Of a stretch of 64,000 nucleotides of DNA, positions 27,062-36,084 are shown piece by piece. How positions within the stretch are numbered: position 1 is the first letter of the stretch; each line of letters starts with the position of its first letter. The notes below the pieces were generated by a model that did no database searches, had not been told where the DNA came from, and saw only the letters and a program-made list of their open reading frames with translations. Source of the DNA: Roseovarius sp. A-2 (GTDB lineage Bacteria > Pseudomonadota > Alphaproteobacteria > Rhodobacterales > Rhodobacteraceae); contig NZ_BDIY01000011.1 in NCBI RefSeq assembly GCF_002072155.1, positions 1 through 64,000 of the forward strand, in the 5' to 3' direction. The translations under genes were made by a program, and so were the position numbers.

Positions 27062-27676
27062 ATGCGCCGCGCCTTCGCTCTCATCGGGCTCTTGGCGCTT
27101 GCCCTCGGATCGCCGGACGCGGCCCCGGCACAGCAGCTTGGCGTAGTCAACAGCGATGTGGTGGTCATCGACAGTGAGCGGCTGTTGACCGAGACCGAAT
27201 ATGGCCAGCGCCTGCAACGCGAGGTGCAGGAGGAACGCGAGCGGCTGATCGCGCATAATGAGCGCGTCGCGGCGCAGCTCGAAGAAGAGGAACAATCGCT
27301 GACCGAGATGCGGGGCACGGTTCCGGCTGAGGAGTTTCGCGACATGGCCGATGCCTTCGACGCCAAGGTGACCGAGCTGCGCCGCGAGAGCGAGACCAAG
27401 TCGCGCGAACTCGAACGCCGTCGCGAACTGGCGCCGTTGCAATTCATGCGCGTGGTGCAGCCGGTTCTCGCCGATCTGCTGAACGAGGCGGACGCGGTGG
27501 CGATGCTGGATAGGCGCGGCGTGTTGCTGCATGCGGATGTGGCGGATGTGACCGATCTTGCGATCAGCCGGATCGACGCGCAGATCGGCGCGGGGCCGGA
27601 CGCGCTTCCGCAACCGCAAGAGGATGCCGGGGATGCGCGCCCGATGCCGGAGCTTCCCGTGCCTGACGGGAACTGA
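27062..27676 (+). CDS. skp: Skp/OmpH-family periplasmic chaperone
   Basis: A 204-residue exported coiled-coil protein: signal peptide 1-24 (ending PAQQ), then LGVVNSDVVVIDSERLL as the family N-terminal strand, and long charged helices (about 45-130) forming the tentacle arms that hold unfolded outer-membrane proteins. It begins two bases after bamA, the usual coupling. The C-terminus has an extra proline- and acid-rich tail of about 25 residues. Confidence 0.9.
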   Translation: MRRAFALIGLLALALGSPDAAPAQQLGVVNSDVVVIDSERLLTETEYGQRLQREVQEERERLIAHNERVAAQLEEEEQSLTEMRGTVPAEEFRDMADAFDAKVTELRRESETKSRELERRRELAPLQFMRVVQPVLADLLNEADAVAMLDRRGVLLHADVADVTDLAISRIDAQIGAGPDALPQPQEDAGDARPMPELPVPDGN

Positions 27677-27772
27677 GCGTGACCCGGACGCGGTTTCGCG
27701 CGGCACCACGGGGGCGGCGCGCGGCGTGCACCGGAACGAACAAGCACGAAGAAGAACCAGAAAGGATGTGCC

Positions 27773-28237
27773 ATGACAGAACCGTTGAAGACCGCTGACA
27801 TTCACCTGATCCAGCGGCTTATTCCGCATCGCTATCCGTTTCTGCTGGTCGACAAGGTGGTGGATATCGACGGCTTTCAGCGCGCGCGCGGCCTCAAGAA
27901 CGTCACCATGAACGAGCCGCATTTCCAGGGACATTTCCCGGGCAAGCCGATCATGCCCGGCGTGACCATCATCGAGGCGATGGCGCAGACCGCGGCGGTC
28001 ATGGTGGGCTGCGCGCTTGGCATGGAGGATCGCGAGATGCTGGTCTATTTCATGGCCATCGAGCGCGCCAAGTTCCGTCGCATGGTGGTGCCGGGCGATG
28101 TGCTCGAGATGAAGCTCGAGACGTTGCGCGGCAAGCCCGGCGCGAAGGTCTGGAAATTTTCCGGCGTGGCCGAGGTCGCGGGCGAGATGGCCGCCGAGGT
28201 CGAATTCACCGCGATGATGGATCTGCCGGGGGCATAG
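27773..28237 (+). CDS. fabZ: 3-hydroxyacyl-ACP dehydratase FabZ
   Basis: A 154-residue hot-dog-fold dehydratase of fatty-acid synthesis. The active-site stretch [19 protein letters not shown] has the catalytic His and Glu, preceded by [12 protein letters not shown]. It supplies beta-hydroxy/enoyl-ACP flux beside the lipid A genes. A GAAAGGATG ribosome site precedes the ATG after a 96-base gap from skp. Confidence 0.96.
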   Translation: MTEPLKTADIHLIQRLIPHRYPFLLVDKVVDIDGFQRARGLKNVTMNEPHFQGHFPGKPIMPGVTIIEAMAQTAAVMVGCALGMEDREMLVYFMAIERAKFRRMVVPGDVLEMKLETLRGKPGAKVWKFSGVAEVAGEMAAEVEFTAMMDLPGA

Positions 28238-28241
28238 CGCG

Positions 28242-29036
28242 ATGTCCGGGCCGCAGATCCATCCCTCGGCGGTCGTGGAAGACGGCGCGCGGTTCGGGTC
28301 GGGCTGCCGGGTTGGCCCGTTCTGCCATATCGGCCCGGAAGTGCAGCTCGGGGATCGGGTGGTGCTCAGGTCGCATGTCGTGGTCACCGGCGACACGCAG
28401 GTGGGCGAGGACACGGTGATCTTTCCCTTCGCCTGTATCGGCGAGGTGCCGCAGGATCTCAAATACTCTGATGAAAAGACGGCGCTGCGGATTGGCGCGC
28501 GCAACCGTATCCGCGAACATGTCACCATGAACACCGGCACGGCGGGCGGTGGCGGCGTCACCTGGGTGGGTGATGACGGACTGTTCATGGCGGGCTGTCA
28601 CGTGGCGCATGACGCGCGGATCGGCGACCGGGTGATCATGGTCAACGGTGCCGCCCTCGCCGGGCATTGCCGTGTCGAGGATGACGTGATCATCGGCGGC
28701 CTTGTGGGGGTGCATCAGTTCGTGCGGATCGGGCGCGGGGCGATCATCGGCGCGCTGAGCATGGTTACCCATGATGTGATCCCTTATGCGCTCGTGCAGG
28801 GGCCGCGCGGCCATCTGGAGGGGCTGAACCTTGTCGGGTTGAAGCGGCGCGGCGTGGGGCGCGCCGATATCACCGCCCTGCGCGCCGCCTTTCAGATGCT
28901 GGCGCAGGGCGAAGGCACCTTTCAGAATCGCGCCCAGCGTCTGAGCGACGAGGCTGACAGCCCGTATGTGCGCCATATCGTCGAGTTCGTGACGCCGCAT
29001 TCCGACCGCTCCTATCTGACGCCGGGGCAGGGCTAG
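28242..29036 (+). CDS. lpxA: UDP-N-acetylglucosamine acyltransferase LpxA
   Basis: A 264-residue left-handed beta-helix enzyme that starts lipid A synthesis by moving a 3-hydroxyacyl chain from ACP to UDP-GlcNAc. Hexapeptide repeats fill residues 5-190 (IHPSAVVEDGARFGSGC); GCHVAHDARIGD holds the catalytic histidine, and the C-terminal helices begin near RADITALRAAF. It starts 4 bases after fabZ. Confidence 0.96.
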   Translation: MSGPQIHPSAVVEDGARFGSGCRVGPFCHIGPEVQLGDRVVLRSHVVVTGDTQVGEDTVIFPFACIGEVPQDLKYSDEKTALRIGARNRIREHVTMNTGTAGGGGVTWVGDDGLFMAGCHVAHDARIGDRVIMVNGAALAGHCRVEDDVIIGGLVGVHQFVRIGRGAIIGALSMVTHDVIPYALVQGPRGHLEGLNLVGLKRRGVGRADITALRAAFQMLAQGEGTFQNRAQRLSDEADSPYVRHIVEFVTPHSDRSYLTPGQG

Positions 29037-29039
29037 GCC

Positions 29040-29945
29040 ATGGCGCTCGCGCTCATTGCCGGGTCGGGCGGGGTGCCGCCGCATCTGGTCAGATGCCTTC
29101 TGGCGCGGGGCGAGGTGCCGCTGATCTGCGAGGTGGCGCAGTTTCCCTCGGAGGTAACCGTCGATCTGCCCCGCCTCGGCTTTCGGCTGGAGGGGTTAGG
29201 CAGTTTTCTGGCGGAGTTGCAGGCGCGCGGCATCACCCGGCTTTGCATGGCCGGAGCGATGCGCCGCCCGGCGGTCGATTCGTCCCTGATCGACGCCGCC
29301 ACGATGCCCTACATCCCGCACCTGCAAGGCGCGATGGCCAAGGGCGATGACGGTCTCCTGCGCGAGATCATCGCGATTTTCGAGGCGGCGGGGATCGCGG
29401 TGATCGGGGCTGCCGAGATAGCGCCGGATTTGCTGCCGGGGCCGGGGCTGCGGGTCGGGGTCTTGCCCGAGGGCATCGAGGCCGATCTCGCGGCGGCAGT
29501 CGCCGCGCTCGACCGGATGGGGCGGGATGACCTTGGGCAGGCGGTGGTGGTGCGCGGGGGCCACGTGGTCGCCCAAGAAGATGCGCGCGGCACCGACGCG
29601 ATGCTGACGGATCTGGCAGGAGGTGGGGAGAATGGCGGCGGCCGGAGCCTCGACCCGGCCGACATCGCCGGTCAGATGATCGGCGGGGCGGCGGATCGGC
29701 TGAGCGGGCAGGACGGCGCGCGCGAGGCGTGTGGTCTGCTCTACAAGGCGCCGAAGCCGGGGCAGGATCTGCGCGCCGACATGCCGGTGGTCGGGCCCGA
29801 GACGGCGCGCGGCGTGGTCAGGGCAGGGCTGGATGGCATCGTGATCGAGGCGGGTGGCGTGATGCTGCTTCACCCCGACGAGATACGCGGCATACTGGCC
29901 GATGCAGGGCGTTTCCTGTGGGTGCGTCCCGGGGGGGCGGGGTGA
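29040..29945 (+). CDS. lpxI: UDP-2,3-diacylglucosamine pyrophosphatase LpxI
   Basis: A 301-residue DUF1009-family protein; in alphaproteobacteria LpxI replaces LpxH and hydrolyses UDP-2,3-diacylglucosamine to lipid X and UMP. Recognisable by LALIAGSGGVPPHLVR at the N-terminus, GAMRRPAVD near 75, and the C-terminal MPVVGPETARGVVRAGLDGIVIEAGGV. Located between lpxA and lpxB, with a GTGA overlap into lpxB. Confidence 0.93.
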   Translation: MALALIAGSGGVPPHLVRCLLARGEVPLICEVAQFPSEVTVDLPRLGFRLEGLGSFLAELQARGITRLCMAGAMRRPAVDSSLIDAATMPYIPHLQGAMAKGDDGLLREIIAIFEAAGIAVIGAAEIAPDLLPGPGLRVGVLPEGIEADLAAAVAALDRMGRDDLGQAVVVRGGHVVAQEDARGTDAMLTDLAGGGENGGGRSLDPADIAGQMIGGAADRLSGQDGAREACGLLYKAPKPGQDLRADMPVVGPETARGVVRAGLDGIVIEAGGVMLLHPDEIRGILADAGRFLWVRPGGAG

Positions 29946-31081
29946 AGGTCTTTGTGGTCGCGGGCGAGGCGTCGGGCGACCGGCTGGGGGCCGCGCTCAT
30001 GGCCGGGCTGCGATCGCTGAGAGAGGTGGAGTTTCACGGCATCGGCGGCGCGCAGATGCAGGCGCAGGGACTCGATAGCCTCTTTCCGATGGAGGATCTG
30101 AGCGTCATGGGGCTGGCCGAGATCGTGCCGCGCTATTCGCATCTGCGGCAGCGGCTGGGTCAGACCGTGCAGGCGGTGCTAGAGGACGATCCCGATCTCC
30201 TGATCACCATCGACAGCCCCGATTTCTGCCTGCGCGTGGCGCGCCGGGTCAAGGCGCGGCGCAATATCCGCACGGTGCATTACGTGGCCCCCTCGGTCTG
30301 GGCCTGGCGCGCGGGGCGGGCGGCGAAAATGGCGCAGGTGATCGACCATGTGCTCGCCTTGCTGCCGTTCGAGCCGCCGCTGATGGAAGCGGCGGGCATG
30401 GCCTGCGATTTCGTGGGGCATCCGGTGGTGGCGGAGCCGCAGCCCACGGCGCAGGAGGTGGCGGGGTTTCGCGCGCGCCATGGGCTGAGCGATCAGCCGC
30501 TTTTGATGGTGCTGCCCGGCTCGCGCCGGGGCGAGGTGACGCGGCTCGCCCCGGTCTTTGGTGAGGCGATGGCTCAGGTCGCCAAGGCGCGGCCCGGGAT
30601 GCGGCTGGTGCTGCCGACCACGGCGCAGATGGCCCCGCTGGTGCGTGAGGCGGTGGCGGGCTGGGCGGTTGCGCCGCTGATCCTCGCCCCTGACAGCCCT
30701 GATTTCGCAAAGGAAAAAGCCTGCGCCTTTTGCGCCGCCGATTGGGCGCTTGCGGCCTCGGGCACGGTGTCTCTGGAACTGGCCGCCTCCGACACGCCGA
30801 TGGTGATTGCCTATGACATGACCTGGCTGAGCCGGGTGATTCTGTCGCGGATGCTGCGGGTCGACACGGTGACGCTGGTCAATCTGGTGAGCGAGACGCG
30901 CGCGGTGCCCGAATTCATCGGGCGTGCGTGCCGGGCGGAGCGGATCGCGCCCGCGCTGTTGGCGCTGATGCAGAACCCCGGCACGCAGCGCGCGGCAATG
31001 CGGCTGACGATGGAGCGTCTTGGCCGGGGCGGCGAGGCCCCGGGCCTGCGCGCGGCGCGCGCGGTGCTGGCCCGGCTCTGA
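29942..31081 (+). CDS. lpxB: Lipid-A-disaccharide synthase LpxB
   Basis: A 379-residue GT-B glycosyltransferase that joins lipid X and UDP-diacylglucosamine into the lipid A disaccharide. N-terminal KVFVVAGEASGDRLGA, YVAPSVWAWR and LPGSRRGEV are diagnostic. The GTG start at 29942 overlaps the lpxI stop and is where homology begins. Last gene of the envelope operon, converging on a DUF2059 gene 4 bases later. Confidence 0.95.
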   Translation: MKVFVVAGEASGDRLGAALMAGLRSLREVEFHGIGGAQMQAQGLDSLFPMEDLSVMGLAEIVPRYSHLRQRLGQTVQAVLEDDPDLLITIDSPDFCLRVARRVKARRNIRTVHYVAPSVWAWRAGRAAKMAQVIDHVLALLPFEPPLMEAAGMACDFVGHPVVAEPQPTAQEVAGFRARHGLSDQPLLMVLPGSRRGEVTRLAPVFGEAMAQVAKARPGMRLVLPTTAQMAPLVREAVAGWAVAPLILAPDSPDFAKEKACAFCAADWALAASGTVSLELAASDTPMVIAYDMTWLSRVILSRMLRVDTVTLVNLVSETRAVPEFIGRACRAERIAPALLALMQNPGTQRAAMRLTMERLGRGGEAPGLRAARAVLARL

Positions 31082-31085
31082 GCGC

Positions 31086-31565
31086 CTATTCGGTCTCGCC
31101 GGTGGTGATTTCGCGGATTTTCGGCATCATCACCGGCATCTTTGCTTGCAGCACGCGGGAGATCATCGGCTGCTGGATCTGCGCGAGTCGCGGCATCTTT
31201 TCCATTACCGCGTGCCCGTGTTCGGAATTGTAGAAATCACGCAGCGCCTCGAGTTCTTGCAATGTCAGCAGGTCGGCGAGGATTTCGTCCTGGTCATGCA
31301 TCACCTCGGTCAGCGGCTCGGTCAGTTCCTCGGAAAACAGCGTCTCGATGCGTGCGATCTGGTCGGGCGTGAGATGCTGGCGGTTCTGGGCCATCTGATC
31401 GACCATCGGCTGCCAGATCTGGCGGATAAAGTCCTGCATGTCCATGCCCTCCATGGTCGCCGCGACATACTCTTTGGCCACGGCGAGGCGGGCGTCGCGG
31501 TCGCTTTGGGCATGGGCGGGCAGGGCGAGGCAGAGGGCAAGGACAAGGCCGGTGAAAACGCGCAT
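31086..31565 (-). CDS. Secreted DUF2059-family protein
   Basis: A 159-residue exported protein: signal peptide 1-20 (FTGLVLALCLALPAHAQ) and an all-helical DUF2059 domain, typified by LTLQELEALRDFYNSEHGHAVMEKMP. The family is common in the periplasm of proteobacteria and has no established function. A larger DUF2059 protein is encoded at 34365-35219. Convergent with lpxB. Confidence 0.8.
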   Translation of the reverse strand: MRVFTGLVLALCLALPAHAQSDRDARLAVAKEYVAATMEGMDMQDFIRQIWQPMVDQMAQNRQHLTPDQIARIETLFSEELTEPLTEVMHDQDEILADLLTLQELEALRDFYNSEHGHAVMEKMPRLAQIQQPMISRVLQAKMPVMMPKIREITTGETE

Positions 31566-31726
31566 GGGGGCAGAACTCCGCTAAATGAAATCGCGCGCAG
31601 CGAACCAGCTATCGCGCCTGCTGTCAACGGGCCGCAGGCTGTGGCGCTTGCATGGGGGCGGCGGGGTTGCTATCAGCGGGCGAAAAGCCCGATCAAATCG
31701 CTCGGAAAGACACGGAAGAGGCCCCG

Positions 31727-32812
31727 GTGCAGACCCCGATTCCCCGGCTTGAAATCAGGAACCTCACGCGCCGGTATGACGGGCGCGTCGTGGTCGAGGA
31801 CGTGTCATTGCGCGTTATGCCAGGGCATGTGACCTGTCTGCTGGGCCCGTCGGGCTGTGGCAAGTCGACGACGCTGCGGATGGTCGCGGGGGTCGAGATG
31901 CAGGACGAGGGCGAAATTCATGTCGATGGCAAGCTGATCTGCGACACGGTGTTTCGCGTCCCCCCCGAGCGGCGGCATATCGGGCTGATGTTCCAGGACT
32001 TCGCGCTGTTCCCGCATCTGAGCGTGGCGCAGAATGTGGGGTTTGGCCTGTCGGGGGACAAGGTGGCCAATGCCGCGCGGATCGCGGAGCTGCTCGACCG
32101 GGTGGGGCTGTCGCAATATCACCGCGCCTATCCGCACGAGCTGTCGGGCGGCGAGCAGCAGCGCGTGGCGCTGGCGCGCGCGCTCGCGCCGCGCCCGCGC
32201 ATCATGCTGATGGACGAGCCGTTTTCCGGTCTAGACAACCGCTTGCGCGACGGTATCCGCGACGAGACGCTGGATATCCTGCGCGAGGAGGATACCGCCG
32301 TGCTGCTGGTCACGCATGAGCCCGAAGAGGCGATGCGTATGGCCGATGAGATCGCGCTGATGCGCGACGGGCGGATCGTGCAGCAGGGCGCGCCCTATAA
32401 TGTCTACAATGCCCCGGTGGATCGCAACGCGATGGCGTTCTTCTCGGAGATCAACGTGATCCGGGGCACGGTGCAGGGCGCGCTGACCGAGACGCCGTTC
32501 GGTCATTTCCTGGCCCCCGGCGTGCCGGACGGGCAGGAGGTCGAGATCGTGATCCGCCCGCAGCATATCAAGATCGACTTTGACCGGCACGGGCGCGGCC
32601 CCAACCCCACGCCGCAGGACGGCGCGCCCGCGCGCGGCGTGGTCGAGCGCGCGCGCTTTATCGGCTCAGAGAGCCTGGTGGAATTTCGCATGGATCACGA
32701 CGGCTCGCTCCTCAAGGCGACGGTGCCCAACGTGTTCCTGCCCAAGCCGGGCAAACCGCTCTGGCTGATGATCCGGCGGGACCGGTGCTTTGTTTTTCCC
32801 AGGACGGGATGA
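31727..32812 (+). CDS. ABC transporter ATPase with TOBE domain (FbpC/PotA-like)
   Basis: A 361-residue ATPase: Walker A GPSGCGKST, Q-loop MFQDFALFPHLSV, signature LSGGEQQRVALARALA, Walker B IMLMDEPFSGLD and switch VTHEP, then a C-terminal TOBE/MOP domain from about 245. This is the layout of iron(III), polyamine or sulfate importer ATPases, closest to FbpC. No permease or binding protein is adjacent, so it is an orphan here. The GTG at 31727 follows GGAAGAGG; an ATG at 31652 would add 25 residues with no domain similarity. Confidence 0.85.
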   Translation: MQTPIPRLEIRNLTRRYDGRVVVEDVSLRVMPGHVTCLLGPSGCGKSTTLRMVAGVEMQDEGEIHVDGKLICDTVFRVPPERRHIGLMFQDFALFPHLSVAQNVGFGLSGDKVANAARIAELLDRVGLSQYHRAYPHELSGGEQQRVALARALAPRPRIMLMDEPFSGLDNRLRDGIRDETLDILREEDTAVLLVTHEPEEAMRMADEIALMRDGRIVQQGAPYNVYNAPVDRNAMAFFSEINVIRGTVQGALTETPFGHFLAPGVPDGQEVEIVIRPQHIKIDFDRHGRGPNPTPQDGAPARGVVERARFIGSESLVEFRMDHDGSLLKATVPNVFLPKPGKPLWLMIRRDRCFVFPRTG

Positions 32813-33359
32813 GGGACACGCGGTCGGGTTCTCGGCGTCTTGTCGGGCCCTTGGGTGGCGCGCCCATCTTGGGGATGCTTACGATCGCCTCGACGAGGAA
32901 CGCCGGAAACCGATCGACCCGATGCGCGAGATGCAGGCGGAGAACAGGCCATAGCCTGATGCTTCAGCGAAGCGGCGCTTTGAACTTTTCACGGAAGGGT
33001 TCGCGGTTTAGGAGAATGGCCCAGAGCAAATTCATGCGCCATCTTGCGAGCGTGGTGACGGCTTGGTGGCACCGCAGGCGCGAGCCAAGCTAGACGAACG
33101 CGCCGCGCATGTTGTTTGGCTGTCAGGGGCCGCGATTTCCGACCCGCTGCGGGGCTTCCCGGCCTGTCATGTGGTTCGGGTCGCCGAAGGGCAGACCTTG
33201 CGCCAAGCGGCTGTTGCTGCGGGCGTTGACCCCGAAGCCGACCGCTTGATTGTGGGCATCCCCGCAGCCTTTTTCTAACGATCTTCCTTGGGCCACTTGG
33301 AAGCCAACTGACCCCGGTTGCTGCGAAGCGACTGGTTTTTTTATTCGCAGGATTGAAAT
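32813..33359. other. Gene-poor stretch with decayed ORFs
   Basis: This 547-base gap contains the IS110-type transposase tail described separately and two short open frames, one ending at 32954 (AHLGDAYDRLDEERRKPIDP and ten further residues) and one from about 33093 to 33278 ending in VDPEADRLIVGIPAAFF. Neither has a ribosome site or a recognised family. The mix of fragments suggests remnants left by insertion and deletion. Confidence 0.45.
32964..33089 (-). pseudogene. C-terminal remnant of an IS110-family transposase
   Basis: Reading the minus strand gives 41 codons ending in a stop, with HQAVTTLARWRMNLLWAILL. This matches the very C-terminal pattern of IS110/IS116-type transposases (a HNQALIALARRR-DVLWALLRD-type ending). 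An in-frame TAG directly upstream (33090-33092) and the absence of the DEDD catalytic domain show it is a fragment. No terminal repeats were found. The family match is from memory of the motif, not a search. Confidence 0.6.
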
Positions 33360-33959
33360 TTAGTCGCCGTAGCGTTCCTGCATTTCTTGGAACATACGAT
33401 TAAGTTCGCCTGTTCGGCTAATTGTAACCGATTCCAGTTCGCTTGCATACACAAGCGGGGCCATTGATCCGCCTTCGAACTCTGCTGCGGCAAATTCCGC
33501 TTGCGACTTCGCATAGGCTTCCCAGTTTTCTTGTGCTTCGTCTAAGTTTGAAATTTGGCGCGGTTCCAGCCATCCCGACCGCTTCAAAGCTACTATGGCG
33601 CGTTCCATCTGTTGTTGAGCCACATTAGCGCGGCGGCCTGCTTCCATGTTCATTTCGGGTTGGGTCATGTAAGTGCTGTCAATGACTTCGATAGCATTTT
33701 CGACGAAAGCTTCCTGCTGGCTAGTAAGAATGGTCAAGAATTGTGCAGCGTCGTCACGGGCATGTTTCGCTATGTTGGGGTCTTTTCCAAGCGATTTCAG
33801 TTTGTCCATAATTTCTAAGGTCAGAATGTTTTCTTCAACGTTGGCCTTTCTGCGAGCGGCGGGGATGAACTTGTTTATCCATTCCGTGCTGGCAGGCATG
33901 AAGACGGAACGAAACAGGTCTGCGAAAAACCCAAGGACGAAGCCGACTAACCATTCCAT
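33360..33959 (-). CDS. Orphan protein with LprI (DUF1311)-like C-terminal domain
   Basis: A 199-residue protein whose first ~20 residues are hydrophobic (WLVGFVLGFFADLFRSVF), a membrane anchor or uncleaved signal. The middle is helical. The C-terminal part, LDEAQENWEAYAKSQAEFAAAEFEGGS then APLVYASELESVTISRTGELNRM, follows the LprI/DUF1311 pattern, a family that includes lysozyme inhibitors, but lacks its usual cysteines. The gene is clearly richer in A+T than its neighbours and sits between an IS110 remnant and tRNA-Ser, so recent acquisition is likely. Function unknown. Confidence 0.65.
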   Translation of the reverse strand: MEWLVGFVLGFFADLFRSVFMPASTEWINKFIPAARRKANVEENILTLEIMDKLKSLGKDPNIAKHARDDAAQFLTILTSQQEAFVENAIEVIDSTYMTQPEMNMEAGRRANVAQQQMERAIVALKRSGWLEPRQISNLDEAQENWEAYAKSQAEFAAAEFEGGSMAPLVYASELESVTISRTGELNRMFQEMQERYGD

Positions 33960-34156
33960 AAGTGTTCCTCACAATCATTTCGGGAAACTTACGGGAAGTC
34001 ATTGCGGCGCACAATCCGTGCCTAGCGCCAATCGTTCGGACACAATTTCGTGTCGGAATAGTTGTGGGCACCATAAAACCATCGGGTGAAAACTGTCACT
34101 AGATCGGCAATAGAAATCCCCGATGGGGAAATTATTCAATGATTTCAATGGTGTTG

Positions 34157-34246
34157 TGGCGGAGAGACAGGGATTCGAACCCTGGGACCCCGTGAAGGGT
34201 CAACGGTTTTCGAGACCGCCCCGTTCGACCACTCCGGCACCTCTCC
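34157..34246 (-). tRNA. tRNA-Ser (anticodon CGA)
   Basis: A 90-nt class II tRNA with encoded CCA. Acceptor GGAGAGG pairs with TCTCTCC, the anticodon loop CTCGAAA carries CGA, and a long variable arm (GTTGACCCTTCACGGGGTCC region) precedes the T arm GGGTTCGAATCCC. It stands between the AT-rich LprI-like gene and a DUF2059 gene. Confidence 0.97.
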
Positions 34247-34364
34247 GCGGGGGTCTGGAGGTGGCGTGTAATCGCCTTTGACAGGAGGGGCAAGGGGGAT
34301 TTGCATTGTTTGGCGTGGGAATTTGCCTAGGTTGGCGGCGATGACTGCGAGAAAGGATTACCAG

Positions 34365-35219
34365 ATGTCGCGCCCCCACCTTGCTCCACGACCGCTCTTG
34401 CGTGCCATGATGCTCTTTGCGGCATTCATCGCAGCGGTGATCAGCGCCGCCACCATACCCGCGCGGGCCGCCGACCGGGACCGGCTGGAGGCTTACCTGG
34501 ACGTCACCGGCTTTGGCGTGGCGCTCGATTCCATCGCATTGGCCGCCGCCGACGCGCCCGCGATGCTGGGCCTCGAGGCCAGCGATTTCGGATATGAGTG
34601 GGAGCGCGTGGCCACAGAGGTGTTTGACACCGACCAGATGCGCGAGACGGCGCTCGACATGCTGAGCGAGACGCTGAGCGACGAGATGCTGAGCCATGCC
34701 GCCGAATTCTATGCCTCGGATCTGGGGCAGCGGCTGGTGGCGGTCGAGAATGCCTCGCACATGCGCGAGGACGACGATGCCAAACGCGCCGAGGGGCTGG
34801 AGTTGCTGGCCGAGATGCCGGAGGCGCGGCGCGAGGTTCTGCGCGACATGAACGCCGCCGTGGACAGCGCCGGAACGGGGGTGCGCGCGGTGCAGGAAAT
34901 CCAGGTGCGGTTCCTCTTGGCCGCGTCCTATGCCGGCGTGCTCGCTTACGATCTCGACGAACAGGCGCTGCGCGCGCTGATGGCCGAGGGCGAGACGGAG
35001 TTGCGGGCACAGATCGAGGCCTCGGCACTGGCCAATGCGGCGGCCACCTATGCGAACCTTTCGACCGAGGGTCTGCAGGCCTATGTAGAGGCGCTGGAGG
35101 ATCCCGTGATGGCGCGGGTCTACGAGTTGATGAATGCCGTTCAATACGAGATCATGGCCAACCGGTTCGAGGCGTTGGCCGCTCGGATGGCCGAGTTGCA
35201 GCCCGCGCAGGAATTGTGA
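34365..35219 (+). CDS. Exported DUF2059-domain protein (long form)
   Basis: A 284-residue exported protein: signal peptide to about residue 35 (LFAAFIAAVISAATIPARA), then two helical halves. LSDEMLSHAAEFYASDLGQRLVAVENA and LSTEGLQAYVEALEDPVMARVYELM repeat the DUF2059 pattern, so this looks like a duplicated version of the domain found singly at 31086-31565. The start at 34365 follows GAAAGGA. Function unknown; likely periplasmic. Confidence 0.75.
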   Translation: MSRPHLAPRPLLRAMMLFAAFIAAVISAATIPARAADRDRLEAYLDVTGFGVALDSIALAAADAPAMLGLEASDFGYEWERVATEVFDTDQMRETALDMLSETLSDEMLSHAAEFYASDLGQRLVAVENASHMREDDDAKRAEGLELLAEMPEARREVLRDMNAAVDSAGTGVRAVQEIQVRFLLAASYAGVLAYDLDEQALRALMAEGETELRAQIEASALANAAATYANLSTEGLQAYVEALEDPVMARVYELMNAVQYEIMANRFEALAARMAELQPAQEL

Positions 35220-35264
35220 GGGCGCGCGCGACCCGAGATTACATGGCTTTGCCCTGACCGGGTC

Positions 35265-35293
35265 TTGACTTTGTGGCCCCACTGTCGCATACG
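35265..35293 (+). promoter_or_regulatory. Possible rplU promoter
   Basis: TTGACT (35265-35270) and CATACG (35288-35293) with a 17-base spacer form a sigma-70-like promoter about 140 bases upstream of rplU. The -35 box is good, the -10 weak, as is common in this GC-rich group. Confidence 0.4.
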
Positions 35294-35298
35294 CCCGC

Positions 35299-35325
35299 AA
35301 CCCGGCGGGATGATCTTGCCGGGTT
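35299..35325 (+). promoter_or_regulatory. Hairpin in the rplU leader
   Basis: AACCCGGC (35299-35306) and GCCGGGTT (35318-35325) form an 8-bp perfect stem with an 11-base loop in the transcribed leader between the candidate promoter and rplU. Ribosomal protein operons are often controlled by leader structures bound by one of their products; whether this one is regulatory is unknown. Confidence 0.4.
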
Positions 35326-35431
35326 CGTTGTTCATGACACCCTTGACGGGTGCGCCGTTCGAGGTGGCCACGGGGCCGGAAACACCTGCCAGGGCAGGGA
35401 CCACAGAGCGCGGAAGAAAAAGGAAGAGCCC

Positions 35432-36073
35432 ATGTTTGCGGTCCTTAAGACCGGTGGCAAGCAGTACAAGGTGCAGTCGGGTGACATGCTCCGTGTTGAA
35501 AAGCTTGCAGCGGATGCCGGTGAGACAATTCAATTCAACGATGTGCTGATGCTGGGCGGTGATACGCCGGTGATCGGTGCACCCTTCGTCGAGGGAGCCG
35601 CCGTTCAGGCCGAGGTCGTCGATCAGGTCAAGGGTGACAAGGTCATCCACTTCGTCAAGCGCCGCCGCAAGCACGGCTCGCAGCGGACCAAGGGCCACCG
35701 TCAGCAGCTGACTCTGCTGCGCGTGACCGAGATCCTCGCCAAGGGTGCGGACACCTCCGGCGTCAAGGCTGCTATCGGTGCGGGGTCCGTCGGGGCCGCG
35801 GCCGCAACCGAGGCGAAGGCGCCTGCCAAGAAAGCAGCGCCCAAGAAGGCGGAGGCCCCCAAGGCCGCTGCCGGTGCAGATAACCTCAAGCAACTGTCGG
35901 GCGTCGGCCCCGCGCTTGAGAAAAAGCTGCACGAGGCCGGTGTCACGTCCTTTGCCCAGATCGCGGCATGGACGGAGGCCGATGTTGCTGATATGGACGA
36001 AAAACTGTCGTTCAAGGGCCGGATCGAGCGGGAAGGCTGGATCGCGCAGGCCCAAGATCTGACCAAAGGCTAA
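35432..36073 (+). CDS. rplU: Ribosomal protein L21 with C-terminal helix-hairpin-helix extension
   Basis: A 213-residue protein. Residues 1-103 are a standard bL21 ([35 protein letters not shown]), which in most bacteria is the whole protein. Here it is followed by a spacer, an Ala/Lys linker ([20 protein letters not shown]) and a helix-hairpin-helix domain from about 148 ([20 protein letters not shown]) to the end. The domain suggests nucleic-acid or protein contact added to the ribosome surface. rpmA follows after 11 bases. Confidence 0.95.
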   Translation: MFAVLKTGGKQYKVQSGDMLRVEKLAADAGETIQFNDVLMLGGDTPVIGAPFVEGAAVQAEVVDQVKGDKVIHFVKRRRKHGSQRTKGHRQQLTLLRVTEILAKGADTSGVKAAIGAGSVGAAAATEAKAPAKKAAPKKAEAPKAAAGADNLKQLSGVGPALEKKLHEAGVTSFAQIAAWTEADVADMDEKLSFKGRIEREGWIAQAQDLTKG

Positions 36074-36084
36074 GGAGAGACCAA

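Noticed and set aside
26846..28588. A 580-codon minus-strand frame opposite bamA, skp, fabZ and lpxA
   Set aside because: It crosses four well-supported genes and is rich in His/Arg with no fold, typical of an antisense artefact.
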